DNA of 64,000 nucleotides from Saccharicrinis sp050589685. Its GTDB lineage: Bacteria; Bacteroidota; Bacteroidia; Bacteroidales; Marinilabiliaceae. The notes beneath the pieces are model-generated. The model did no database searches. It was not told the DNA's origin and worked only from the letters and a program-made list of their open reading frames with translations. Shown in pieces: positions 27,527 to 35,032 of this stretch. The stretch spans positions 124,001 through 188,000 of the forward strand of contig NZ_JBNGOS010000005.1 of NCBI RefSeq assembly GCF_050589685.1. The letters run 5' to 3'. How positions within the stretch are numbered: the stretch's first letter is position 1; each line of letters begins with the position of its first letter. Both the position numbers and the translations under genes were made by a program.

Positions 27527-28660
27527 CTAGTAAATATGTATATCATCCGATTCGATTTCTTCCTGATCGATCTTGCGGTTGTTGATGGCTTTCCACACGT
27601 ACCAGATGTATGCGATTACAAAGGGAATCATCAGCGAAACGTAACTCATCGCAGTTAAGGTAAAGTGACTGGAACTGGCATTTTCGATGGTCAGTGAACT
27701 CTGTAAACTGCTAATGGATGGATAAAACGAAGTGTTGTTAAATCCTGCCAACAGAAATAACATCAAAACGGTAATAACTGTACCTGCCCCGCTAAACCAA
27801 ATTCCATTGGTGTTAGGTTTTAAGTAGCTGGTTATTATTCCATACAATACCAGTATCACTCCGGCCACGAATCCAATGCCAACGAACGGCATCTCAATTA
27901 AGTTGTTGAAATACTTAAAAGGTTGTAAAAATACTTCTTTGGTATCTGGGTTCACCGCAAATCCATCCCTTACCAGCAGCCAAACGGTAAAGGTTAAAAA
28001 CAAAACCACAAACGGGATTCCGTTGCTCAAAAGCTGCTTTTTGGCCCGTTCTAATATTTCTTTCTGATCCACAGCATTCATAAAATAAAGAATGGCCAAT
28101 ACTCTGGCCAAAAAGAAAACAGTGAACCCGAGAGATAAATTATGTAGGTTCAAGGCAGCCTCAAGACCGTGAAAGCCATTGTCCCATTTTGATTGATTGT
28201 ATTCATTTACCGAGAAATTAGAGCCGGTAAAGAACGTAGATACTGCTGTTCCTATAAATATGGTGCCGATCAAGCCGTTGATGAACAGAAAGGTTTCATA
28301 AGTTTTAGGGCCGTACACATTGCCGGGTCTGTTGCGGAACTCGTATGAAATGGCCTGAATAATAAAAGCAAATAGGATGATCATCCAAACCCAGTAGGCA
28401 CCTCCAAAACTGGTGCTGTAAAATAACGGGAAGGATGCAAAAAACGCCCCTCCGAAGGTAACGAGTGTGGTGAACGTAAATTCCCATTTGCGTCCAAGAG
28501 CGTTCACCAAAATGGTTTTTTCATCCTTGGATTTACCTAGGGCGGATATCAAAGTCTGCCCACCCTGGACAAACATCAGGAATACCAGGATGGCCCCCAA
28601 TAACGAAACCAGGAACCACCAATATTGCTGTAGTGCTAAGTGCGATAATTCTTCGAACAT
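27527..28660 (-). CDS. cydB: Cytochrome bd oxidase subunit II
   Basis: This 377-residue membrane subunit has eight to nine predicted helices and starts LALQQYWWFLVSLLGAILVF, matching CydB. Its ATG overlaps the end of cydA by one base, showing tight coupling. CydB carries no haem in most family members but is needed for assembly. Together with CydA it oxidises menaquinol and reduces O2 with high affinity without pumping protons. Confidence 0.94.
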   Translation of the reverse strand: MFEELSHLALQQYWWFLVSLLGAILVFLMFVQGGQTLISALGKSKDEKTILVNALGRKWEFTFTTLVTFGGAFFASFPLFYSTSFGGAYWVWMIILFAFIIQAISYEFRNRPGNVYGPKTYETFLFINGLIGTIFIGTAVSTFFTGSNFSVNEYNQSKWDNGFHGLEAALNLHNLSLGFTVFFLARVLAILYFMNAVDQKEILERAKKQLLSNGIPFVVLFLTFTVWLLVRDGFAVNPDTKEVFLQPFKYFNNLIEMPFVGIGFVAGVILVLYGIITSYLKPNTNGIWFSGAGTVITVLMLFLLAGFNNTSFYPSISSLQSSLTIENASSSHFTLTAMSYVSLMIPFVIAYIWYVWKAINNRKIDQEEIESDDIHIY

Positions 28661-30258
28661 TACTGAAGTCTCCTTTCTTTTTTAGGTCCTAATTTAATTT
28701 GTTTGGTCAATATTTTTATTTCGGCAATCAACAATGCGGTAAAGGTGATGGCAAACAGGAAAAAGGTGATCATCACTGAACTTGAGTCAATCTGCGAAAC
28801 TGCCTGGGCGGTTGTCATTAAATCCTGGATAACCCAAGGCTGCCGGCCTACCTCGGCAACTACCCACCCCGCCTCGGAAGCGATGTAAACCAAAGGGATG
28901 GTCCATACGGCAGTCCAAAGCACTATTTTATTGCTCTCCAGTTTGTTTTTGAATAATAGCCACAGGATAATAATAAATAATATAAGAAAATGCCCGCCCA
29001 AAATAACCATTATATGAAAAGCGTAAAAAGTAAGCGAAATGGGAGGTATCATTTTAAAAGCGTTTTTCTCTAGTTGAACCGGATCTGGATCGTAATAGCT
29101 TCCGTACCCGAAGTATTTAAAATAATTGTTAATCCATTCGTCGTTGTCAAATTTAGCCCTTAAGTCGGCCAGCGTTGGGCTATTTTCCTTTTGTGCCTTT
29201 TTATAGGCGACAAGGGTTTGTTGCGCTTCGTAACCGCGTCGGATCTTTTCTTTATAGGACATGATGCCTCTTGATTCGTTGCCCAGGATTAAGTCTTTTA
29301 TTCCTGCAACATAAGCATCCGGTTTTAAAAAGGCCATATAAGAAAGCATGTTTGGAATTTCTATTTTGATCCTGAAATCTTCTTTTGCCGTGCTGTCCAT
29401 CGGGTCGTCCTGGGGGTCTCCAATAATTCCGATAGCAATCAAAGGAGCGTTGGTTGTACCCTCGTATAGTGCCTCCATGGCAGCAAATTTCATGGGTTGT
29501 TTTTCGGCCATTTCGCGGGCTGAGCTATCACCTGACGCAATCAGCATGATCGAGGAAATAACGCCAAAGGTGGCCGCAACAACAATGCTTCTTTTGGCAA
29601 AAAGTATTTCCCTTTTTTTGAGTAAAAACCAAGCGCTAACGCCCACCACAAAAATAGCGGCTAGAACAAAACCTGAAGTTGTGGTATGTAAAAATTTGGT
29701 TACGGCACTTTGAGAGAGAAAAATATCCCAAAAGTTAATCATCTCGTTACGCGCCGTGTCAGGATTAAATTTCATTCCTTGAGGATCCTGCATCCAGGCA
29801 TTGGCCACCAATATCCACACTGCCGAAAGGTTTGCGCCGATAGCTGTTAACCATGTGGCGGTAAGGTGGAATTTTTTGCTCACTTTCCCCCATCCAAAAA
29901 ACATAACGGCAATAAAGGTGCTTTCCATAAAAAAAGCCATAATGCCTTCAATGGCAAGAGGCGCACCAAAAATGTCCCCCACAAACCAGGAGTAATTACT
30001 CCAGTTGGTTCCGAACTCAAACTCGAGGATAATTCCGGTAGCCACGCCAATAGCGAAGTTGATCCCAAACAGTTTCATCCAGAATTTGGTGATTCTCTTC
30101 CATTCGGGATGGCCGGTTTTAACGTAGATGGTCTCCATAAAAGCGATGATGAGTCCCAACCCAAGTGTCAACGGCACAAAAATCCAATGGTACATGGCCG
30201 TCAATGCAAATTGAGCTCTGGACCAATTGACCAATGATAAGTCTACAGATTCTAACAT
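28660..30258 (-). CDS. cydA: Cytochrome bd oxidase subunit I
   Basis: This 532-residue catalytic subunit binds haems b558, b595 and d. An N-terminal axial His is visible as H24 in MYHWIFVPLTLG, and the conserved segment GWVVAEVGRQPW lies near the C-terminus. QPMKFAAMEALYEGT is typical of CydA and precedes the quinol-binding Q-loop. About nine helices are predicted. Next to the cbb3 genes it gives the cell two high-affinity oxidases at one locus, transcribed convergently. Confidence 0.95.
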   Translation of the reverse strand: MLESVDLSLVNWSRAQFALTAMYHWIFVPLTLGLGLIIAFMETIYVKTGHPEWKRITKFWMKLFGINFAIGVATGIILEFEFGTNWSNYSWFVGDIFGAPLAIEGIMAFFMESTFIAVMFFGWGKVSKKFHLTATWLTAIGANLSAVWILVANAWMQDPQGMKFNPDTARNEMINFWDIFLSQSAVTKFLHTTTSGFVLAAIFVVGVSAWFLLKKREILFAKRSIVVAATFGVISSIMLIASGDSSAREMAEKQPMKFAAMEALYEGTTNAPLIAIGIIGDPQDDPMDSTAKEDFRIKIEIPNMLSYMAFLKPDAYVAGIKDLILGNESRGIMSYKEKIRRGYEAQQTLVAYKKAQKENSPTLADLRAKFDNDEWINNYFKYFGYGSYYDPDPVQLEKNAFKMIPPISLTFYAFHIMVILGGHFLILFIIILWLLFKNKLESNKIVLWTAVWTIPLVYIASEAGWVVAEVGRQPWVIQDLMTTAQAVSQIDSSSVMITFFLFAITFTALLIAEIKILTKQIKLGPKKERRLQ

Positions 30259-30269
30259 TTAAAAATATT

Positions 30270-30473
30270 TTACGGTGTTGTAATTTGTTCAATAACGTGA
30301 TCTGCCCTTTCAGTGTCTGTGTTAAAATCTTTTTTTAACTTGTTCTGAAAGAAGAAAACCTTAAACACTACAAAAATGATAAACAGTTTTATCAGAATAA
30401 TAAACCACATGGACCTGGCCCAATCGGGTAAATTTTTAAAGCCATTTAAGTAGAAGTCGATAATTTTCTTCAT
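30270..30473 (-). CDS. DUF4492 small membrane protein upstream of cydA
   Basis: This protein of about 67 residues has a start like MKKIIDFYLNGFKNLPDWAR, one membrane helix (about residues 22-41) and a charged tail. Proteins of the DUF4492 family are typically encoded just before cydA in Bacteroidota and are of unknown function. It lies 11 bases ahead of cydA. The ATG at 30473 is chosen over a GTG one codon upstream. A 9-bp inverted repeat directly abuts this start codon (see findings). Confidence 0.85.
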   Translation of the reverse strand: MKKIIDFYLNGFKNLPDWARSMWFIILIKLFIIFVVFKVFFFQNKLKKDFNTDTERADHVIEQITTP

Positions 30474-30508
30474 CACTTGTTTGATTATTTGTCATGAAAA
30501 AACAAGTG
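30474..30508 (-). promoter_or_regulatory. Inverted repeat at the start of the cyd operon
   Basis: CACTTGTTT (30474-30482) and AAACAAGTG (30500-30508) are exact reverse complements with a 17-base spacer. On the minus strand the second arm directly adjoins the ATG of the DUF4492 gene. It could be a leader hairpin that limits ribosome access or a repressor site. Confidence 0.5.
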
Positions 30509-30706
30509 TAAGCGACATTTGTTTTTTGATTTAAGAAAAATTAAAGATTTTTTTCCGTAATTAATTAGAGAGTGGTAATATAGGGAATTATGTTTGAAAG
30601 TTCAATAATCTTAATTTTGATGTTTCGTTGCCGCAGGCTTCTGTTCGAAAAAGTGGAAAAGATACAGGGTGTATCCTGAATTAATATAGATATGTAATGA
30701 ATTCGA
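30509..30706. other. Region upstream of the cyd operon
   Basis: This A/T-rich stretch must hold the promoter of the cyd operon on the minus strand, but no clean Bacteroidota promoter match was found. Together with the repeats at 30707-31128 and the amt terminator it makes up the 800-base gap between amt and the cyd operon. Confidence 0.4.
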
Positions 30707-30936
30707 AGAGTTGAACCCTTTCAGGGTACCCGGTCTACATGATTATGAATCCACGGGTTTCACCCGCGGTTATTCATATTAAACCCCATTCGGAGTTTTT
30801 TATGAGGCTTGATTATATCTTTGTTGATATAAGAATTCATATAAATCAACCACGTAGTGGTTAAACCTTGAATAACCCTGGGTGAAACCCAGGGAAAAAA
30901 GGCAATGGAATCACAACCCTGAATGGGTGGAACTTT
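30707..30936. repeat. Mosaic inverted-repeat element of short hairpin modules
   Basis: The two halves carry the same modules in opposite orientation: an outer module (ACCCTTTCAGGGT on the left, CCCTGAATGGGT on the right) and a middle module (GGGTTTCACCCGCGGTTATT on the left; the right copy, read on the other strand, is GGGTTTCACCCAGGGTTATT). Several modules are themselves small palindromes with three-base loops: ACCCT-TTC-AGGGT, CGGGT-TTC-ACCCG, AACCAC-GTA-GTGGTT and CCCTGGGT-GAA-ACCCAGGG. No reading frame of note is inside. Confidence 0.75.
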
Positions 30937-30939
30937 TAT

Positions 30940-31128
30940 TCTAACCCTTGATTCGAATAATGAATATTGAAGTACCCTAAAACAAGATACTCCGCTGCTT
31001 CACTTCAACTCACCATAACGATGCTCCCAAAAGTAATCGGGACAAGTTATGCCTCGTTTCAGTAAAGCCTTGTTCTATTGCACTTTCAATGTTCACGACG
31101 AAGTTTCTAATGCATAATCCGGATTTAA
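30940..31128 (+). repeat. MITE-like intergenic repeat, copy 2
   Basis: The core 30978-31128 aligns along its whole length with 7982-8133, at roughly 80 percent identity by eye, including CTTCAACTCACCA, AACGATGCTCCC, GTAATCGGGACAAG and TGCATAATCCGG. The right terminal repeat is clear and the left one is degenerate. It sits directly next to the mosaic inverted-repeat element. Confidence 0.72.
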
Positions 31129-31186
31129 CGCTTTGTAAGTTGTAAATCAGTATGAATTACAATCGAAAAATGGTAAGTCAGCGCAT

Positions 31187-31217
31187 AAAAAAAGCAGCCG
31201 GAAAATTCCCGGCTGCT
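31187..31217 (-). terminator. Terminator of the glnK-amt transcript
   Basis: A perfect 9-bp G/C-rich stem (31193-31201 with 31209-31217) is followed on the minus strand by seven T. It lies about 60 bases past the amt stop codon. Confidence 0.9.
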
Positions 31218-31278
31218 AACATCAAGTATTTAAAAGCTATGGTTATGTGCTAATTTAAACTGTGCTTTGTTCCAAAGA

Positions 31279-32472
31279 TTAATTGTAAGAACTCTGCCCG
31301 TGCTCATGTATATCAAGACCTTCTCTTTCTTCTTGCTCAGAAACTCTAAGTCCAATTGTTGCTTTAAGTACCTGGAATAAGATTAAACCTAAACCGAAGG
31401 CCCATGCGCCAATTACAAGAACACCGATGGCCTGACTTATCAATAAAGAGGCACCGCCACCATACAAAAGACCACCGTCTGTAGCAAGTAAGCCTACAAG
31501 TAATGTACCTAGGGCACCACATACACCGTGCACTGAAATAGCACCTACGGGATCATCCACTCTTAGTTTCTTATCTAGAAATTCGATAGAGAATACTACA
31601 ATAAGACCTGCAAGAGCACCGATAATAGCGGCTCCACCCGGGCTTACAATATCACAACCCGCGGTAATTCCAACCAAACCGGCTAAGGCGCCGTTCAGTG
31701 TCATAGAAAGGTCTGGTTTTCCGTAACGGAACCAAGTTACAAACATGGTAACAACAGCACCAGCTGCTGCGGCTAAGTTTGTTGTAATAAATATTTTTGC
31801 TACTGCATTGGCATTATCACCGCTGATAGCTAATTGTGATCCGGGGTTAAATCCAAACCATCCCAACCAAAGAATGAATACACCAAGTGCACCTAATACC
31901 ATGTTGTGACCAGGTATGGCATTCGTGCCGCCATTGTATTTGCCAAGACGAGGGCCTATGGTCCAGGCTCCTGCCAAGGCCATCCATCCACCCACAGAGT
32001 GAACAACAGTTGAACCGGCGAAGTCATGGAATGGTGTTTCCAAAGTAGATAGCCATCCACCTCCCCAAACCCAGTGTCCTGAGATAGGATAGATGATACC
32101 TGTAATAACAACAGAATATATCAGGTAAGTACTAAATTTTGTTCGTTCGGCCATGGCCCCTGATACAATTGTTGCGGCAGTTGCAGCAAAAACTGTTTGA
32201 AAGAAGAGGTTGTGGTAGTCGCCATCAACGTTGTAGAACAAGTCGAAAGCGCCAAAGAAAGCACCTTCGCCACCGTACATGATACTGTAACCGATGATCC
32301 AGAACAACAATGAGCCAAAAGAAAAGTCCATGAAGTTTTTCATGATAATGTTTCCTACGTTTTTGGCCCTTGTAAAACCTGCCTCAACCAAGGCAAATCC
32401 TGCCTGCATAAAAAATACTAAAATACCAGCTACCAGTATCCATAATATATCTAAAGCTGCGTTTGCATCCAT
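31279..32472 (-). CDS. amt: Ammonium transporter
   Basis: This 397-residue membrane protein has the eleven-helix Amt/MEP/Rh layout. Conserved segments are FMQAGFALVEAGFTRAKN near the start, the first pore His in VVHSVGGW, and the second in SVHGVCGALGTLLVGLL. It begins directly with the first membrane helix, without the longer N-terminal region of some family members. The cytoplasmic tail ends with DIHEHGQSSYN. It lies 47 bases after the P-II gene, the standard glnK-amt pair in which P-II blocks the channel when nitrogen is plentiful. Confidence 0.95.
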   Translation of the reverse strand: MDANAALDILWILVAGILVFFMQAGFALVEAGFTRAKNVGNIIMKNFMDFSFGSLLFWIIGYSIMYGGEGAFFGAFDLFYNVDGDYHNLFFQTVFAATAATIVSGAMAERTKFSTYLIYSVVITGIIYPISGHWVWGGGWLSTLETPFHDFAGSTVVHSVGGWMALAGAWTIGPRLGKYNGGTNAIPGHNMVLGALGVFILWLGWFGFNPGSQLAISGDNANAVAKIFITTNLAAAAGAVVTMFVTWFRYGKPDLSMTLNGALAGLVGITAGCDIVSPGGAAIIGALAGLIVVFSIEFLDKKLRVDDPVGAISVHGVCGALGTLLVGLLATDGGLLYGGGASLLISQAIGVLVIGAWAFGLGLILFQVLKATIGLRVSEQEEREGLDIHEHGQSSYN

Positions 32473-32519
32473 AATATTTGTCTTTTAATGTTTTTTAAAT
32501 CAGATTAATAATAGGTTGT

Positions 32520-32864
32520 TTACTTGATATAAAGTGTTTCCGGTCCGGATTCGCCAGTGCGAATTCTGTAAGTTTCTTCAACCTCGGTTACGAATATTCT
32601 ACCGTCACCTATTTCGCCGCTTCTGGCAGCAGACATCAGTGCTTGTACTGTTTTGTCCAGGTTTTCATCGCGTACGATAATAGAAATCAGGCGACGCTCG
32701 ATAATACTTGTGTCATAAACGGTACCTCTGTATAAGTGACCTTCCCTGGCGGTTCCGGTACCTCTAACATCCCAGTACGAAAAGAAAGTAATGTCTTGCT
32801 CCTCAAGGGCCTTTTTTACATTTTCGTATCGTGTTAATCTGATAATAGCTTCAATTTTTTTCAT
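32520..32864 (-). CDS. glnK: P-II nitrogen regulatory protein
   Basis: This 114-residue protein starts MKKIEAIIRLTRYENVKKAL, as P-II proteins do, and has the B-loop segment GDGRIFVTEVEETYRIRTGE. The T-loop keeps a Tyr in HLYRG at the usual modified position, but the following stretch (TVYDTSIIERRLISIIV) differs from the enterobacterial form. It probably senses 2-oxoglutarate and ATP/ADP and controls the Amt channel encoded next to it. Whether the Tyr is uridylylated here cannot be seen. Confidence 0.93.
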   Translation of the reverse strand: MKKIEAIIRLTRYENVKKALEEQDITFFSYWDVRGTGTAREGHLYRGTVYDTSIIERRLISIIVRDENLDKTVQALMSAARSGEIGDGRIFVTEVEETYRIRTGESGPETLYIK

Positions 32865-33070
32865 GATAATTTTATTATAGTTATTTGAACTATTTATATT
32901 TTTAACAAAAGAAGGTGAAACAATTGTTTTGCATTGGAAACAAAAGGAGGAAAAATTACCCTTTCTTTAATTTAACGCATATTGGAGAGAACAATCGCTT
33001 GGTTTTCAAGTATTGAGAAATGAGCGCAAAAGCAACTACCTCACCTTCTTTTAAATTTTAAAGTCTTTTT

Positions 33071-34075
33071 TTAGAATGAATAAATAGCAGCTAATAAGAA
33101 TTGTGTAGCTGATTTGGTAGGATCACCATTTTCTTTGCTGAAGATCTCATCTTTTGCAGAATCTAATCTAATCTCAGAAGAGAAAGTAAAGGGTCCTTCG
33201 TAGAAGTTTAATGTGAGCGTGCTAGAAAATACACTTTCCGTACCTACCATCCATGACTCAGCCACTTCTTTTTCCTTAAAATACTCAGCTCTATAACCTA
33301 AAGCAACTTTGTCTGAAAAGCTATATTGTGGGTATAGTGCGAATCCTGTATATCCGCCATCTCCTTCTGCTGCAGAAAAATCAGCAGCATTTAATCCCAG
33401 GTAAAAATCGTCAGTAATCTGATACCCTGTAGTTAGGTCTAAAATAGTGCCTGAATCAGGACCAGTTAAAAAGTTAATGTAAGCGTCCCATCCTTCAACT
33501 GGAGAAAGTGAAAGTTGAGCCCCAAAATCCGAAATGCCATCTATTTCCTGATACACGTTCCAGTCATTAAATAATCCTACCATCAAACCAACTCCATCGG
33601 CAATAGCCCAGTCCATTTTAAAACCTGCATTTTGAAACGGTCCGGCTGAGAACAGGTAAGAAGTTGAGTAGTTAAAGTTAGCAGCAGGAGAGATAACTTC
33701 ATATCCTACAAAAGTACCCATATAACCCCCTGTTAATGAAACAGCATCGCTTAATGCATAACTAACATAAAGATTTTGGATGTTGATACCACCGTCCATT
33801 GGAATAGATTGTGCGCTTCTAGGGCCAAAAGATAATTCTCCGTAGAAACTTGCTTTGCCAACTGTTTTGGCGAATCCTAAATCAATCATACCAATTGAAA
33901 TTGAATTTTGCTCGTCCGCAAAAGAGGTTGGAATTTGGCTTTCACCAGAAAAGTCATACTTAAAATAAGTATCTACAGAACCTGTGATTTCTACTTTAGA
34001 AGATTCTTCTTGTGCCTTCAATGTTGTTGCTCCAAAAGCTAAAACAACGGCAAAAAATAAAATTACTTTTTTCAT
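33071..34075 (-). CDS. Outer-membrane beta-barrel porin-like protein
   Basis: This 334-residue protein has a clear signal peptide (about residues 1-21, ending LKAQ) and then alternating amphipathic beta strands with many aromatic residues at strand ends, finishing in a terminal Phe (IYSF), as expected for an outer-membrane barrel. Segments such as KVEITGSVDTYFKYDF and GKASFYGELSFGPRS fit Bacteroidota barrels annotated as porins. It lies 206 bases ahead of glnK-amt on the same strand, so it may serve passage of a nitrogen source across the outer membrane; that role is inferred from position only. Confidence 0.75.
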   Translation of the reverse strand: MKKVILFFAVVLAFGATTLKAQEESSKVEITGSVDTYFKYDFSGESQIPTSFADEQNSISIGMIDLGFAKTVGKASFYGELSFGPRSAQSIPMDGGINIQNLYVSYALSDAVSLTGGYMGTFVGYEVISPAANFNYSTSYLFSAGPFQNAGFKMDWAIADGVGLMVGLFNDWNVYQEIDGISDFGAQLSLSPVEGWDAYINFLTGPDSGTILDLTTGYQITDDFYLGLNAADFSAAEGDGGYTGFALYPQYSFSDKVALGYRAEYFKEKEVAESWMVGTESVFSSTLTLNFYEGPFTFSSEIRLDSAKDEIFSKENGDPTKSATQFLLAAIYSF

Positions 34076-34771
34076 TTTAATAGGTATTAATATAGGTTAC
34101 ACATATAATTTGTAATTCTGGAAAAACGAAGGGGTGTTGTTGTTGGGGTGATCATTATATAAAAGGAACTTTTTCCTTGTTGGGGTATCGTTTTTCAATA
34201 GTTACGCTACAAAAATGTGGTTTTTTTTAATTCTACCCAAATAATTTAGGGGGTAATTTTATTAAAAGATGTAAAAAAGTAAATTATACCCTATAAAAAG
34301 TAACGATCTGAAAGTAAAAACGCATTAATAGTTATAGCTTTATGTTTTAAATTGAGGTAGGTAAAGAAAAAGTGATATAAATGGTAACCTTGTCATCCCA
34401 ATAATTTTATTTGACCTTTTCACACTCGTGTCGGACGATGCGTCTATTGTTAGGGCAAAAGTGATGATGTTTATCTATCTGCAAGTTAATCTGCCGCGCT
34501 TATTATTATTATTATTATTAATTATTATTGGAGTGATTTTACGAAAGTATTGGTTGTCATTCCTGGTTGTTCATATCTTTACGGTACACTTTGAGTTGAT
34601 GTCGAATTAGTTTGTCTGAGTAAGATTGATCCCGATTACGAATAGAACTGCCAACTATCTTCGTTTCCAACAAAAAACAGAATGAATATATATGCACACA
34701 TTCTGTATTTTATACACATATTGGTAACAGCTAGTAATTCAGTGGTTAACGCCTAGCTTTTTTATCTACCG
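34076..34771. other. A/T-rich intergenic region between porin and gltB
   Basis: This stretch separates the divergent porin and gltB genes. It should hold the promoter of the porin gene and perhaps other control sites. A (TTA/ATT)n microsatellite lies at about 34501-34530. No RNA gene or convincing coding sequence was seen. Confidence 0.4.
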
Positions 34772-34787
34772 CATGACAAATGTCATG
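34772..34787. promoter_or_regulatory. Palindromic operator candidate upstream of gltB
   Basis: CATGACAAATGTCATG is a perfect 7-2-7 inverted repeat lying about 50 bases upstream of the predicted gltB -33 element. Position and symmetry suit a dimeric activator of the CRP/FNR type or another regulator; the protein is unknown. Confidence 0.5.
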
Positions 34788-34836
34788 TAAAATGCATCAA
34801 ATAAGTCATCTTTTAACGTATATTATAGGTCGCATC

Positions 34837-34867
34837 TTGGAATATATAATCGAAAATGCTATTTTTG
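34837..34867 (+). promoter_or_regulatory. gltBD promoter (Bacteroidota type)
   Basis: TTG (34837-34839) and TATTTTTG (34860-34867, matching TAnnTTTG) are separated by 20 bases, which fits the Bacteroidota consensus. It predicts a 5' untranslated region of about 160 bases before gltB. Confidence 0.6.
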
Positions 34868-35032
34868 CTTCGTTTTCAAAGTAAATATGTTGAAAAAATT
34901 ATAATTGTCATCTTATAAGGGTTAGTGTCTAATGGTTTGACAAGAGCCAGGGAGATGATTGAAATGGGAGATTGACTGCTACGCTTGGTGGATCAGGTTT
35001 CAGTATTATTCCTTCTTTATTAATATGTAGAT

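Noticed and set aside
34428..34610. A 60-codon frame upstream of gltB
   Set aside because: It begins with GTG and its hydrophobic run is encoded by a (TTA/ATT)n microsatellite, so it is most likely low-complexity noise.
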